From Sipunculus nudus (taxonomy: Eukaryota > Annelida > Sipuncula > Golfingiida > Sipunculidae), in the NCBI GenBank assembly GCA_026874595.1, contig CM049320.1:50852714-50916713 (forward strand): 64,000 nucleotides of DNA. Direction: 5' to 3'. The notes under the pieces are model-generated. The model was not told where the DNA came from. It searched no databases and saw nothing but the letters and a program-made list of their open reading frames with translations. This document shows positions 54,974 to 64,000 of the stretch, in pieces. Positions within the stretch are counted from its first letter, which is position 1. Each line of letters begins with the position of its first letter. The translations under genes and the position numbers were made by a program.

Positions 54974-55711
54974 CCTTGGCCTTGTTAATATTTATAACCC
55001 CGTAATATATTAATCGTCAGTAATTGGCCTGTGGGAGATAATCGGCCGCTACACTTCGTACTCTACATCGTAAATTATTATGTTCTGAAGAAACAAAAGT
55101 CTTTGTCTTCCTACACTCGCCTTTTATATGTCACTGAGTAAAGCACAAGAATGGAAGGTCGATTCTCCAGGTAGGTTGTTATATTCCTGTAATTGTTTAG
55201 GATACATATTGTTACGCATACGCTTGAGTAAACCATTTTAATTACTAGACGTAACAGCAAAAGCGAACGAAAGGATATGATGGACTGAAAGGCTGGGGGT
55301 CTGGTATCAGGAAAAACAACACAAGTTTATAAATAGCACAGTCCTGCGACTTATGGACTGTGATATAGTAGGTAAATCAGGCGAGCGTTCATGTCTTCCA
55401 GGAAGGAGTTCTGCAAATTCTTGATAAACATGGGCGAAAGAGTGGGGCAGGAAAGGAGTATTTAACTCAACCGCTAAAATGCAGACATAGGGAACGTCAA
55501 AGAAAACAAAATTCGAGCTGCAAAGGCCAAAAAAAAAAGGGTTAAGCAGACCTTTCGCAGAAATTAATGAATATTTTTTCATCTATTTCAAGTTTTTCAG
55601 GAAGATTTATCCCATTAGGAGATTCAAAACGAACGTTTATATCAAGAGCAAGAGAATTTTTAGATAACAATATTAATATATGGACTAGAATAATAATAAC
55701 CGACTAGAAAC

Positions 55712-55714
<3 letters not shown>

Positions 55715-55767
<53 letters not shown>
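55715..55767. repeat. (AT)n microsatellite
   Basis: Perfect AT tract. Confidence 0.95.
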
Positions 55768-55770
<3 letters not shown>

Positions 55771-55900
55771 GCATAATTTTAATTACCTTCCGCCGCCAGC
55801 AAGTCATCCCGATCCCACCAATTCTTGAAGATAAATTGACGCCACTGGTCAAAAGATGTTATAAATATGTGAACATGTAAACTTAATATACATGTTAAAA

Positions 55901-55905
55901 ATATA

Positions 55906-55942
<37 letters not shown>
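55901..55942. repeat. (AT)n microsatellite
   Basis: AT tract with one GT interruption. Confidence 0.95.
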
Positions 55943-55946
<4 letters not shown>

Positions 55947-55984
55947 CCGAAAACAATTTGCTCAGAGAAAATATTGGGCTGATC

Positions 55985-56003
55985 TGTGTGTGTGTGTGTG
56001 TGT
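55985..56003. repeat. (GT)n microsatellite
   Basis: Short perfect TG tract. Confidence 0.9.
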
Positions 56004-56609
56004 TATGCACGGTTAGGGGCGAGCAGATGGTTCTGATACAAGGTTACCGTCATGCACTTCAGCCCTCAACTTCATAGTCAGATTTTCTTCAAATGTTGTG
56101 ATTAAATTCCACTGATTATTATCTCAGGTCATTTGAAGGAGCATTATTCAGCAGTATGAATGGACAGCAAGAGTTGGGCTGGGCTTAAGTGGCATGCACG
56201 AGAAGGCCTACCAAATATACACAGTTCTTACCCTACCCAAACGCACTTTTTCTTCATAAAATCGACCAGTTAACATTTATCCAGAAACAGTAAAATTTTA
56301 CTCAAAGTACTGTATGATTGGCCTCGTGGACATGGTTGACGGTTTTGCGTGCATTGTAAAATGTGACTGGCAAGCCATGCAGCCAGCCCCCGGCCCCGAC
56401 TGATCGCGTAGGCTTAGACACTCTTAGAGTTTGCTGAATAGGTGCAATCATTTTTTATTACATGTGGTCTTATCTTTCAGTATTAAATCGAATAAATTTT
56501 CTTTAGGTATTATATGTGTCCTTCGCTACACTCGCGTGTTAACATTGATAGCAAAGTTCCGTTGAAAAAAGAAAGATGGCGAGTCTGTCCGGTGGGACAG
56601 TAAAATTGG

Positions 56610-57197
56610 GTGGAATGTCTTCGGACAAAATTGAAGCATATGTATATCGAAAATCACGGCAATCCGTAGAATGATATTAGAGGAGATACGGAAAATTACA
56701 CACATCGCGTTACGCTATTAATATATACATCCATTAAATGTGGGTGTTATGCATTAAAATCTTATAAAAGCCAAGAGACTGTGAATTTTTCGGAGAAATT
56801 TTCCGTCTTCGTGCGACCCCCCCGGTAACAGTAAGGCCTGTCAAACGATTCTTTCAAAGATCTCCCTTTTTAGAAGGGGATTATTTGGGGCCAGTGACCT
56901 CGAAATGCACCAATAAAAAAAAACACCAGAAAGGGCTCCCACAGAAAAATCCGTTCAGACATCACAACCATGGCCATTGTATTACCAGCCCAAAGATACA
57001 AAAAAGAGGCGTCTGCGGGGGGGACAAATATTTTGAATAATTAATTATGGACGTAAAATGTAAATATTGCAAACAGTAGGTGAAATCTCTTCGGACAAAC
57101 CCGAAGCATATGTATGTCGAAAATCAAGGCAATTCGTAGAGTGGTATCAGAGGTAATACGGAAAATCACAAAAATTGCCTTACTCCTTTAATATATA

Positions 57198-57205
<8 letters not shown>
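56610..57205 (+). repeat. ~120-bp direct repeat pair, 470 bp apart
   Basis: TCTTCGGACAAA at about 56619 and 57089 begins two matching stretches that share GAAGCATATGTAT, CGAAAATCA, CAAT-CGTAGA, TACGGAAAAT and a TTAATATATA end. The 350 bp between them are unassigned. The second copy runs into an AT tract. Confidence 0.75.
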
Positions 57206-57234
<29 letters not shown>

Positions 57235-57270
57235 TACAGTGTAAAGCAATCTCACTGCCAGAAACACACA

Positions 57271-57303
<33 letters not shown>
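57190..57303. repeat. Two (AT)n tracts
   Basis: AT tracts at 57190-57231 and 57274-57303, each entered through TTTAATATAT, suggesting a small duplication. Confidence 0.9.
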
Positions 57304-57305
<2 letters not shown>

Positions 57306-58589
57306 ACGAATTTCAATGTAACACAGTGCTGACGACAGGTAATGGTCGTTCATATGATTTATTTTCCTGGAATGGACACTCACCATGTAATCAGGTCAAA
57401 TTCCACGCACTCAGAGTGCTTCAAGTACACTGATCACGTGCAGAGTAGTGTTCATGTCACTAAGCCGGTGATAAACTTCAGTTCTTTACTGATTGTTATC
57501 AGAACAAAATTGGCGACCATTTGACCTTCCTGATAACAATAGTCTTATCAAACGTAAAGTTCATATAAAATCAATAAATACCTTATAATAACATCACCCG
57601 GCCCGACTAATAATAAATCAACACTTTTTTCTAGGATATTGATATGTAACGTAAATGTCAATATTTCATTAAATTTTGGTATTAAATTTGATTGTTAAAC
57701 ATGAAGACGTATGTCACAATGTAAAATACACATTTTTAACGTCAATGCCGTAACATCCGATACTCGCCACCTATGCCCATACCGCCAAATAATGAATAAA
57801 TCACGAACTGTCAACTTGACTTTACCTGGGCAATTATTCCAACTCCCTTTGCCCAACATGAGTCAACACGTGCACAACGTTTTTTTTCAGCATGTGAAAT
57901 GTGACCCCTGATATACTGTACTTTACACAACGCAAAACATAATCTCCATGGCGAAGGACATAACAAATTAAAACAAGAACGTAATACCATCAAACCACAA
58001 TCCTGTTTGTTTAACTGTGTTGGCCATAAAATGAATAAACATGATATAATATCAGTAAACAAGGATCGGGTACAGTATTTATTTGTGATAATTCCACACC
58101 ATTATAATTATATTGAACCATTATCCAACCGACACACAGTGCAAATGTCTTTACTCAACAAAACAATTGGCCGATGAGTCATGACACTCAGCTGGCTAGG
58201 AAAACATTGACGAAAGGAATTTAATCATCTAAATGCCAAATGTTGTAGATTGTTACTCGGAGGATATGGGTAACAGAGACCTAATTTGACGTTTCCAAGG
58301 AGATTTCCCCCTGTATGTCAAATACGAAGATTCTAGGTCCAGGGTTTATGATTTGTGCCTGGTAAACGGACAGACTGACAGACGGACGACGGACACAGAG
58401 TGATTGCTATAGCTCGGGAAAATTTCAGTCAGTCTCCAATTTGAGAATGCTCATGCCGCTAATGTTGCCCATCAAATGTCTTCCTTTCTTTAAATTGCTA
58501 TCGATTATCCAACCCTATTATTATCCAAAAATACTTTAATCAGATTAATTCACTCAAGTCAACTAGCTGCAGATGTTTCATACGCCGTA

Positions 58590-58591
<2 letters not shown>
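57304..58591. other. No gene recognised
   Basis: About 1.3 kb; short frames without domain signatures. Confidence 0.4.

Positions 58592-58668
<77 letters not shown>
58592..58668. repeat. (AT)n microsatellite
   Basis: 77 bp of AT with one GT interruption. Confidence 0.95.
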
Positions 58669-59103
58669 CAGTCAGTCAGCTTTATTAAAAATGATAACAT
58701 ATGATATTTGATAAAAAATGTGTCAAACAATTGACCCTTGTTTTTTTTCCTTAATACCTACTTTCTACTTTCTTAAACATTTAAGAATGTGCCATTACAC
58801 AGTTCCGAACCACATTTATTCTTATGTAAATCGTTTTTTTGTAATAACAATAAATATTTTATCTATCATTCAGAAAAGAATACGCGCTGCTGATGAAGCG
58901 CCGGGTCTTATGACATAAAATATTTAGTAATATTTCGTTGTGAGATCTATTTGGAATATTTTAACTGAGAACTCAGTAGAAACCAACCGCCACCTTGTTC
59001 AATTAAACTTTCGTCTACAGGTAAATTATTTTAATTGTAGGAATCTACAGTTGACACTATATTTAATTGTTGGAAATCCTGTAAAAAAAAACAATAACAA
59101 CAA
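58669..59103. other. Upstream region of the UNC-93-like gene
   Basis: It contains a donor-like CTACAG/GTAAAT at about 59020, possibly the end of an upstream non-coding or N-terminal exon. No TATA box was confidently placed. Confidence 0.35.
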
Positions 59104-59940
59104 ATGCATAATTTAACGCTCATATTTATTACGTATAGACGAAATGAAACTGATGACGTCGATACCAAGGAAACGCCTGTTGTGCAGAATGGCACGCCTG
59201 ATGTGCAGGATGGCACGCCTGATACTGAGATCAAAGAGATGATAGATGAAAGGAGCTGGCCAGAGGAAAAGAAGAAGAAGGAGAAGAGACGGATATTGAA
59301 AAACGTTATCGTTATCAGCATAGTATTCCTCTTAAATTTCACAGCCTTTCAAGGTCTGAGTCGTCTACAAAGTGTTCTTCATCAAGTAGAAGGTATGGGA
59401 ACAATCAATTCCGCCGTCCTGTACGTAGCACTGGTCTTTTCTTGCCTCCTGTTACCGAAGATCTGCATCTGCAAGCTAGGATACAAAGGTACCATCATCG
59501 TTTGCATCATCGGGTACATAATATGGGTTGCCGCTAACGGTTTAACTAGATGGTGGACCTTGACGCCGGCGTCTATCATTGTGGGACTGGCTAGCGGCCC
59601 GCTCTGGACCGCCCAGTTTTCATATTTCTCTAAACTGTGCGTCCGGTACTCGAAACTGGTCGGTGAAACCGAGGTGGCCATAGTCAGCAGGTTCTTCGGC
59701 ATCTTCTTTATGGTCGCTCAGTCTTGTAAGTACAACTTCAAACACCATTTACCCTTTTTTTCTTATATAAAATACACATTCAGTTGCGGATTTTAGTAAT
59801 TTTGAAAATGGGATATGAACTGGTATTTCCAATGAAAAAGTGTGCTTCAATATCAAACGTAAGTCATAAACACCTTTAAAATATCAGACGTTTTAAATTT
59901 TTGTAGATTTTTTAAATCAAAATATTCGCAGAGTACCTTT

Positions 59941-59975
<35 letters not shown>

Positions 59976-62803
59976 AAATATCATCTCTCTTCAAATATCA
60001 TCTTTAATAAATATAGCGTATACTTCTTATTTAGTATATCTATAAGCTTGTTGTTTTATTTCAGCCAGTATATTTGGTTCCATTATTTCATCGACCGTTA
60101 TGGTCCAGGCCTTGAACGGGACGCCACCGACCCCTTCTGAAAAAGCTCTACAACTGTGTGGGGTCAATGACTGTCCAGGAAATAACGCCACCAATTCCAA
60201 TATGCAGAGACCGTCAGATGCTATCGTATGTAACAGTTTCATTATTTGATGGCATGTAATTACGAGAATATGATTACCGATAGACAACAGAAAACAAATT
60301 ATTGTTGTACTCATTCGATGATCCTATATTTTTATAATCGTATTTTATGTTTAACTGAAAACTGGGTCCTTGATTTTGTTGTTAAAAGGAATAGAAAATG
60401 GATTAGATTTAGTGTTAAAATACCCCATTTTAATAATAGAAGCACATTTTTTTTGTCATATTGTGTACAACCTCTCAAAATGCAACCTTCTGTGTCTTGA
60501 CCGGTTTAAGAAACCAAAAAGAAAAATCGGCCGTTCGCAACATACCTTAGACCTATCACTTTATTTTTTTGTATGTCAGTGAACTGTCATTACCTTAGCA
60601 TCAAATGCCAGAATATTTAATAAAGATGCAGAAATGCTTGACAATCCGATTTTATGCATACACCCCATGAAGGTTCTAGTTACTACCTTAGTATGCCTCG
60701 TTATCAGAAAGAGAACTTTCCCTGCACTTTGAAAAAAAATTCTTAAAGAAAGTCATCAGGGTAGATTTGTATTGATTTTAGGAGGTTTAATTTTTGCACA
60801 AGAAATGAACAAAGTGTATTATTTTAAACCCCTGCAGGTATGGGGGCTGGTCGGAGTGTTTGTAATAGTTGCCGTTCCAGCGGTCATCCTCACCGCTATC
60901 TTCATGGACAAGCTGCCTAAAGAACTAGAGGACGAATCAGAAAAAAAATTCAACTTCCGGAAGGACATTCCCAGTTTTCTTGTTGCAACTATCCGACACT
61001 GGCGCCACCCGAAGCAAATATTCATAATACCTTTGAATATCTATAGTGGATTCCAACAAGCCACTTTTAATGTTGAATGGACAAGGGTTAAGTATAAAAT
61101 TATTACAAACTGTATTACCTTCGTAGATTTATAATTAACACATTCTTTCAAACAAAGTGCCTTTTCGAATTTCAACTAAACTGCACACAAAAATCCCTGA
61201 TCCCGTTTTTTCTATTTGTAAATACACTGATGCTTACCCTTTATTGTGCCACTGTTAAAACAGTTTATCTATCATCAGAATAATATTTTCCCTTGTGTGA
61301 ATTCTATGTGATAAACGTAAAAGAAATATGACTGAACAGACGTATATATACTATTACAACTTGCATTGCCAAAACCGACGTCGCAATGGCTTTGTTCGCT
61401 TTTCTGTTCCTTAAAGGCAAGTAAGTATTTTTGTAAAGTAAATATTGATATGTACTTATTGTTATAACGATACTGATTGTCATGAATCTATCTGATAAAA
61501 ACTGGATTTTTGTTACTAGCAACAAAGAGAAATATAATGAAACATCAAGAACACATTGGTGTTGTAATATTGTTCAATTTGGTCCATATAACTAAAACGT
61601 AGCCCTTATAAAATGGCAAACTGAGGATAAGGACATCATATATATATTATGTTCATTGGCTTCACATGCAGTTGATAAAAATCATTATATTTAGACACCA
61701 TTTATGTCTTTTTGCTGATCTAACGCTTCCACCAGAGGTCTCTATCGTCTGCTTTTTATTATCTCAGTCACATCGTCTTGTCAACATGTACCATTGTTCC
61801 ACAAAGCTATTTTCCAAAAATAGATGTAGGGGTTCATTGGCCTTTTAATATAAGCATATTCACTCGACTATAAGCCAAGGTTTATCACATTATCAACGAC
61901 ACCTAAGATAAATTTATGTATTTTTTTGTATATTTTAATTGGTTCGCTCGACCTCCCCCTAACGACACCACCTGCCTCGTTTCTGTCATTCAGAGGAGGC
62001 GTCTTTTCTTGACTTAAAAAATTAAAACCAAGCTTTACAGAAGATAGTAATACAACGCCATACTATATATTTTTTTTGTATTTTTATTATTTTTTGTATT
62101 TTAGTCCTATATAAGCTGCGCCCTCAGCGTTTCGATGATAGGACTAGCTACACTTCCTTTCGGGTTTGTCAACATCATCGTATCATTCGTTTCTGGTTGG
62201 CTCGTAAAGAAAATCGGCAGAATACCCATATTTGTCGCCGGTAAGATACGCCTAGACATGTAACTGTCAGTGTTTTATTTTTTTTAATCGATTCAGAGGT
62301 ATTAATTCTAAATTATAATGCTTTATAAATGTCTACCAACAAAATAAAGTGTATGGAAATGGGTCGAACAGGAGACATAAAATGCCACACTGAATCCAGA
62401 CGCCGCTAATAAGAAACGCATCATTGAAGGCTGGGTAGCATTCATGAGAATACCTCACAGTAGATGAATTAACGAAAGACTGCCGTTGATATTGATGTTG
62501 CTGTCGTATCAAAGTTCAGAGACCTTATGTACCGATTCGTTCCATTCAAATTTCGCATATATATGTGAATTGAACTGTCCGAGACGTGAAAATCTCTAAT
62601 GTAACTCTTAGTAAAATGGTAAAGGATCTAATGAACTTATTGACTTTCCTGTGTTGCTCAAACTGTTCTTATCCCCTTACTCAAACTATGCTGTTTCGCC
62701 AATTGTAGAGATGTCCCACACTGCATATGTTTAGGGTGCCAATGCTAATATTGCTTTTGTGGATTCAAAATTTGATTCACCTTTTCAGTCTTCTTGTATA
62801 AAC

Positions 62804-62837
<34 letters not shown>

Positions 62838-63689
62838 CATATACACCATCTGTAAAATTATATAAATATTATGGGAAATTTGTACTGACACGAGCCACAA
62901 TATATATGCTAGTATAGTTAGTTAGAAACGGGCCTAGCGAGATTTGTGGGGGGTTGCAGCCCTCCTGATAAATTAAAAAAAAAAAATAGTTATACTACAG
63001 AAATGTTAGTAAGTCATATGTTACCCTATTATTTGACTTACCAGAACAGAACTGGAGCATATTCTGATATAAAAAATATAAAAGAAATAGGCCAGAAAAC
63101 GCCGATCTCGTCACACAAAGAAAGTTAGTTTCGCTTATAATATCTTGGGAGCCGTCCAATATAATCCAAACACATTTAACAAGGGCATCATGTGGCAAAT
63201 CAGACGAAGATTTGCAAAGAGAGTAGTGACCTTTCAATTTATGTACATATGCAACCATCCACCTTGAGTTCAGTGGGTTTTATGGTTTGTCGCCATTCGC
63301 GCATGTACCGTGGTTACGTATAGTTTATAGGTAAATATGCTCATACGTCTGTCACAAAGGCGTTAGAAAAATTTATTTTGCGTATGTAGACAGAGTAAGC
63401 CAAATATCGCATTACTTCTACAGAAAAGGCTAGGTGAATAGTCGGCAAAAATGTCATGATTTCTCTTTTCATGGATCAATCCCCATCAACCCCTTCCCTC
63501 TTTAAAATCCTATCCGGGATTGATTAGTGTATAATATGTAATTACCTTTACATGCAGGAATGTGTGTGGACCTGGCCGTGCACCTCACTTTGTACTTTTG
63601 GATGCCACATCCCAGCCAGCCAGCTGTATTCTTTGTTATATCTGGAATGTGGGGCTTCATTGATGCAATCTGGCAGACCCATATCTCGG
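59104..63689 (+). CDS. UNC-93-like multi-pass membrane protein, five exons, 3' end beyond window
   Basis: Exons: 59104 (or 59139)-59725, 60065-60225, 60838-61086, 62105-62240, 63558-63689. All introns are GT...AG and phases agree (1, 0, 0, 1, 1). The product has a charged N-terminal tail with a GTPDVQ repeat, then membrane segments near ILKNVIVISIVFLLNF, AVLYVALVFSCLLLP, GTIIVCIIGYIIWVA and IIVGLASGPLWTAQF. An extracellular-type loop with C, N-x-T/S sites and PTPSEKALQLCGVND follows, then VGVFVIVAVPAVILTAIF, a cytosolic stretch and three further hydrophobic segments. UNC-93 proteins are MFS relatives: worm UNC-93 modulates K+ channels and UNC93B1 escorts Toll-like receptors. This one is closest in layout to the UNC93A type, whose role is unsettled. 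About 375 residues are visible; the remaining C-terminus lies past 64000. No disabling change seen. Confidence 0.85.
59139..59725 (+). CDS. UNC-93-like gene, coding exon 1
   Basis: The frame is open from an ATG at 59104. However, an acceptor-like TTACGTATAG ends at 59138, so the exon may start at 59139 and take its first codons from an upstream exon. It ends MVAQS with donor GTAAGT at 59726. The tail has an imperfect 21-nt tandem repeat (about 59172-59231) encoding VQNGTPD/VQDGTPD, and a KKKKEKRR basic stretch just before the first membrane helix. Confidence 0.85.
59943..59972. repeat. (CT)n microsatellite in intron 1
   Basis: Perfect CT tract, followed by a doubled TTCAAATATCATCT. It lies about 90 bp before the exon-2 acceptor. 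Confidence 0.95.
60065..60225 (+). CDS. UNC-93-like gene, coding exon 2
   Basis: Acceptor TTGTTTTATTTCAG, donor GTATGT. It encodes SIFGSIISSTVMVQALNGT, then the loop PPTPSEKALQLCGVND, then NATNSNMQRPSDAI with a likely N-glycosylation site. The equivalent pseudogene exon is 22283-22409. Confidence 0.85.
60838..61086 (+). CDS. UNC-93-like gene, coding exon 3
   Basis: Acceptor CCCCTGCAG; phase 0 entry gives VWGLVGVFVIVAVPAVILTA, IFMDKLPKELEDESEKKFNF, a cytosolic segment with RHWRHPKQIF, and YSGFQQATFNVEWTR. Donor GTTAAG at 61087. An alternative acceptor at 60781 would give an immediate stop in the required phase, so it is rejected. Confidence 0.8.
61087..62104. other. Intron 3 of the UNC-93-like gene
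   Basis: AT-rich intron ending in a T-rich tract and TATTTTAG. No nested gene or repeat recognised. Confidence 0.7.
62105..62240 (+). CDS. UNC-93-like gene, coding exon 4
   Basis: Exactly 136 nt, the same length as pseudogene exon 23642-23777. It encodes SYISCALSVSMIGLATLPFG, FVNIIVSFVSGWLVKKIGRI and PIFVA. Donor GTAAGA. The 'SYVSC...G.....FG..N......G.L....GR' block is the hallmark of UNC-93 C-terminal halves. Confidence 0.9.
62241..63557. other. Intron 4 of the UNC-93-like gene
   Basis: Holds an AT tract (62807-62836) and an A-rich run near 62976. No other feature was recognised. Confidence 0.7.
62807..62836. repeat. (AT)n microsatellite in intron 4
   Basis: Perfect TA tract of 30 bp. 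Confidence 0.95.
63558..63689 (+). CDS. UNC-93-like gene, coding exon 5
   Basis: Acceptor TTTACATGCAG. It encodes MCVDLAVHLTLYFWMPHPSQ, PAVFFVISGMWGFIDAIWQT and HIS, with donor GTAAGT at 63690. 'WG..DA.WQTQ' is a strongly conserved UNC-93 signature; here the last residue is His (QTH). The next exon is outside the window. Confidence 0.9.
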
Positions 63690-63724
63690 GTAAGTGAAAC
63701 TCATAACCCTACAGATGACACCGA

Positions 63725-63796
63725 GCCATGGTCGTATAAAGGTTAGTACTTCTCGTTGTGGCCGAGACAACAAAGGTACGAAACCTGGTCACGGCA
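63725..63796 (+). tRNA. tRNA-His(GTG)-derived sequence, probably a pseudogene
   Basis: 72 nt with tRNA layout: acceptor GCCATGG / TCACGGC (one mismatch), D arm GTATAAAGGTTAGTAC, anticodon arm TCTCG-TTGTGGC-CGAGA (five pairs, anticodon GTG), T arm around GGTACGAAACCTGG. Animal tRNA-His has GCCGTGATCGTATAGTGG at the start and ends TCACGGC, which fits. The T-loop invariant TTC has become TAC and the T stem is weak, so the B box is damaged. It is more likely a tRNA pseudogene or SINE head in intron 5 than an active gene. Confidence 0.6.
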
Positions 63797-64000
63797 TAGC
63801 TCTTGCCTGTAGGCGGGTTCCCTTTCTCCTCAGCTGTTTTGGTAAACTCTCCTCAACTTTTTTTCTTAAACCTTTCACAAGCCAACTTAACAAACGATTC
63901 ACTGATTAACATGATACAGGGAACAATGGAAAGAACAAGGAGGTTTTCGAAACAAATCCTCCACCCTCGATTGCATATTTACATTAAATAGTATCATTGA

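Larger units (their letters stand above)
48816..55265 (-). mobile_element. L1/Tx1-like LINE, copy B, with later insertions
   Basis: Matches copy A (33831-37440) in the same orientation: EN-RT linker region 48820-49030, endonuclease 50456-50760, spacer 50920-51640, the region with the AT tract 53510-53940, ORF1 54350-54973 and the 5' region to 55265. Two blocks absent from copy A break it: a Tigger-like element at 49237-50455 and about 1.86 kb at 51650-53510. Confidence 0.75.
55266..56605. other. No gene recognised; two AT tracts and a GT tract
   Basis: A minus-strand frame at 55307-55582 contains AHVYQEFAELLPGR, faintly like the start of a Ty3 RT, but the match is too short to call. Confidence 0.35.

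Noticed and set aside
55307-55582. Minus-strand frame with AHVYQEFAELLPGR as a Ty3 RT start
   Set aside because: The resemblance is limited to about a dozen residues and no downstream RT motif follows.
60782-60837. Upstream acceptor at 60781 for UNC-93-like exon 3
   Set aside because: In the phase set by exon 2 it reads a stop after two codons; the acceptor at 60837 keeps the frame and matches the pseudogene exon.
63725-63796. Functional tRNA-His gene
   Set aside because: T-loop TTC is TAC, the T stem is weak and the acceptor has a mismatch, so an active gene is unlikely.
1-64000. CRISPR arrays, operons, bacterial promoters or terminators
   Set aside because: The window is eukaryotic (GT/AG introns, LINEs, LTR elements) and shows no such structures.

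Overview
The window is animal nuclear DNA. It is AT-rich, has long (AT)n tracts, contains one split gene with canonical GT/AG introns, and most of the recognisable sequence is decayed transposable elements. The mix (Ty3/Gypsy including a Gmr1-like type, BEL/Pao, L1/Tx1-like and CR1/L2-like LINEs, Tigger/pogo-like DNA elements, tRNA-derived SINE sequence, an UNC-93-like family in several copies) suggests a marine invertebrate, with a mollusc as my best guess; the species cannot be read from the sequence.

Host genes. The only gene that looks intact is an UNC-93-like multi-pass membrane protein gene on the + strand at the right end. Five coding exons with consistent phases run from about 59104 to 63689, and the gene leaves the window. 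Two dead relatives lie on the same strand: one first exon at 988-1390, and a broken copy with five recognisable exons at 21460-24485. The window is therefore a stretched UNC-93-like family cluster whose left and middle members have died.

Layout. 1-7.9 kb: UNC-93 exon relic, a 624-bp terminal-inverted-repeat element, a 708-bp tandem array, a hairpin repeat, SINE and Tigger remnants. 8.1-10.9 kb: decayed Ty3/Gypsy gag-protease-RT-RNase H. 10.3-12.4 kb: a large inverted repeat and an array of about 145-bp units carrying GGCGCC palindromes. 12.4-21 kb: mostly unannotatable, with duplications, (AT)n tracts and a CR1/L2-like LINE tail. 21.4-24.5 kb: UNC-93-like pseudogene. 25.5-28.2 kb: truncated Gmr1-like element with a SCAN-like capsid region, ending at an (AT)n tract next to a 162-bp MITE. 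29.5-30.3 kb: solo LTR with a perfect 5-bp target duplication. 30.7-32.6 kb: L1-like fragment. 32.8-48 kb: a BEL/Pao element with LTRs at both ends, into which an L1-like LINE and a Gmr1-like element have been inserted. 48.8-55.3 kb: a second copy of the same LINE, itself split by a Tigger-like element. 55.3-59 kb: repeats and microsatellites. 59.1-64 kb: UNC-93-like gene, with a degenerate tRNA-His copy in its last visible intron.

The most informative structure is the element at 39412-44811. Between two LTRs it has an exact tRNA-Pro primer binding site, and its integrase lies before reverse transcriptase and RNase H, the unusual Gmr1 order. I found no new defence or regulatory system. The points most worth checking are the gene order of that element, the nested insertions (one interrupts BEL RT between two adjacent motifs), the decay series of UNC-93 copies, and the unidentified 708-bp array.
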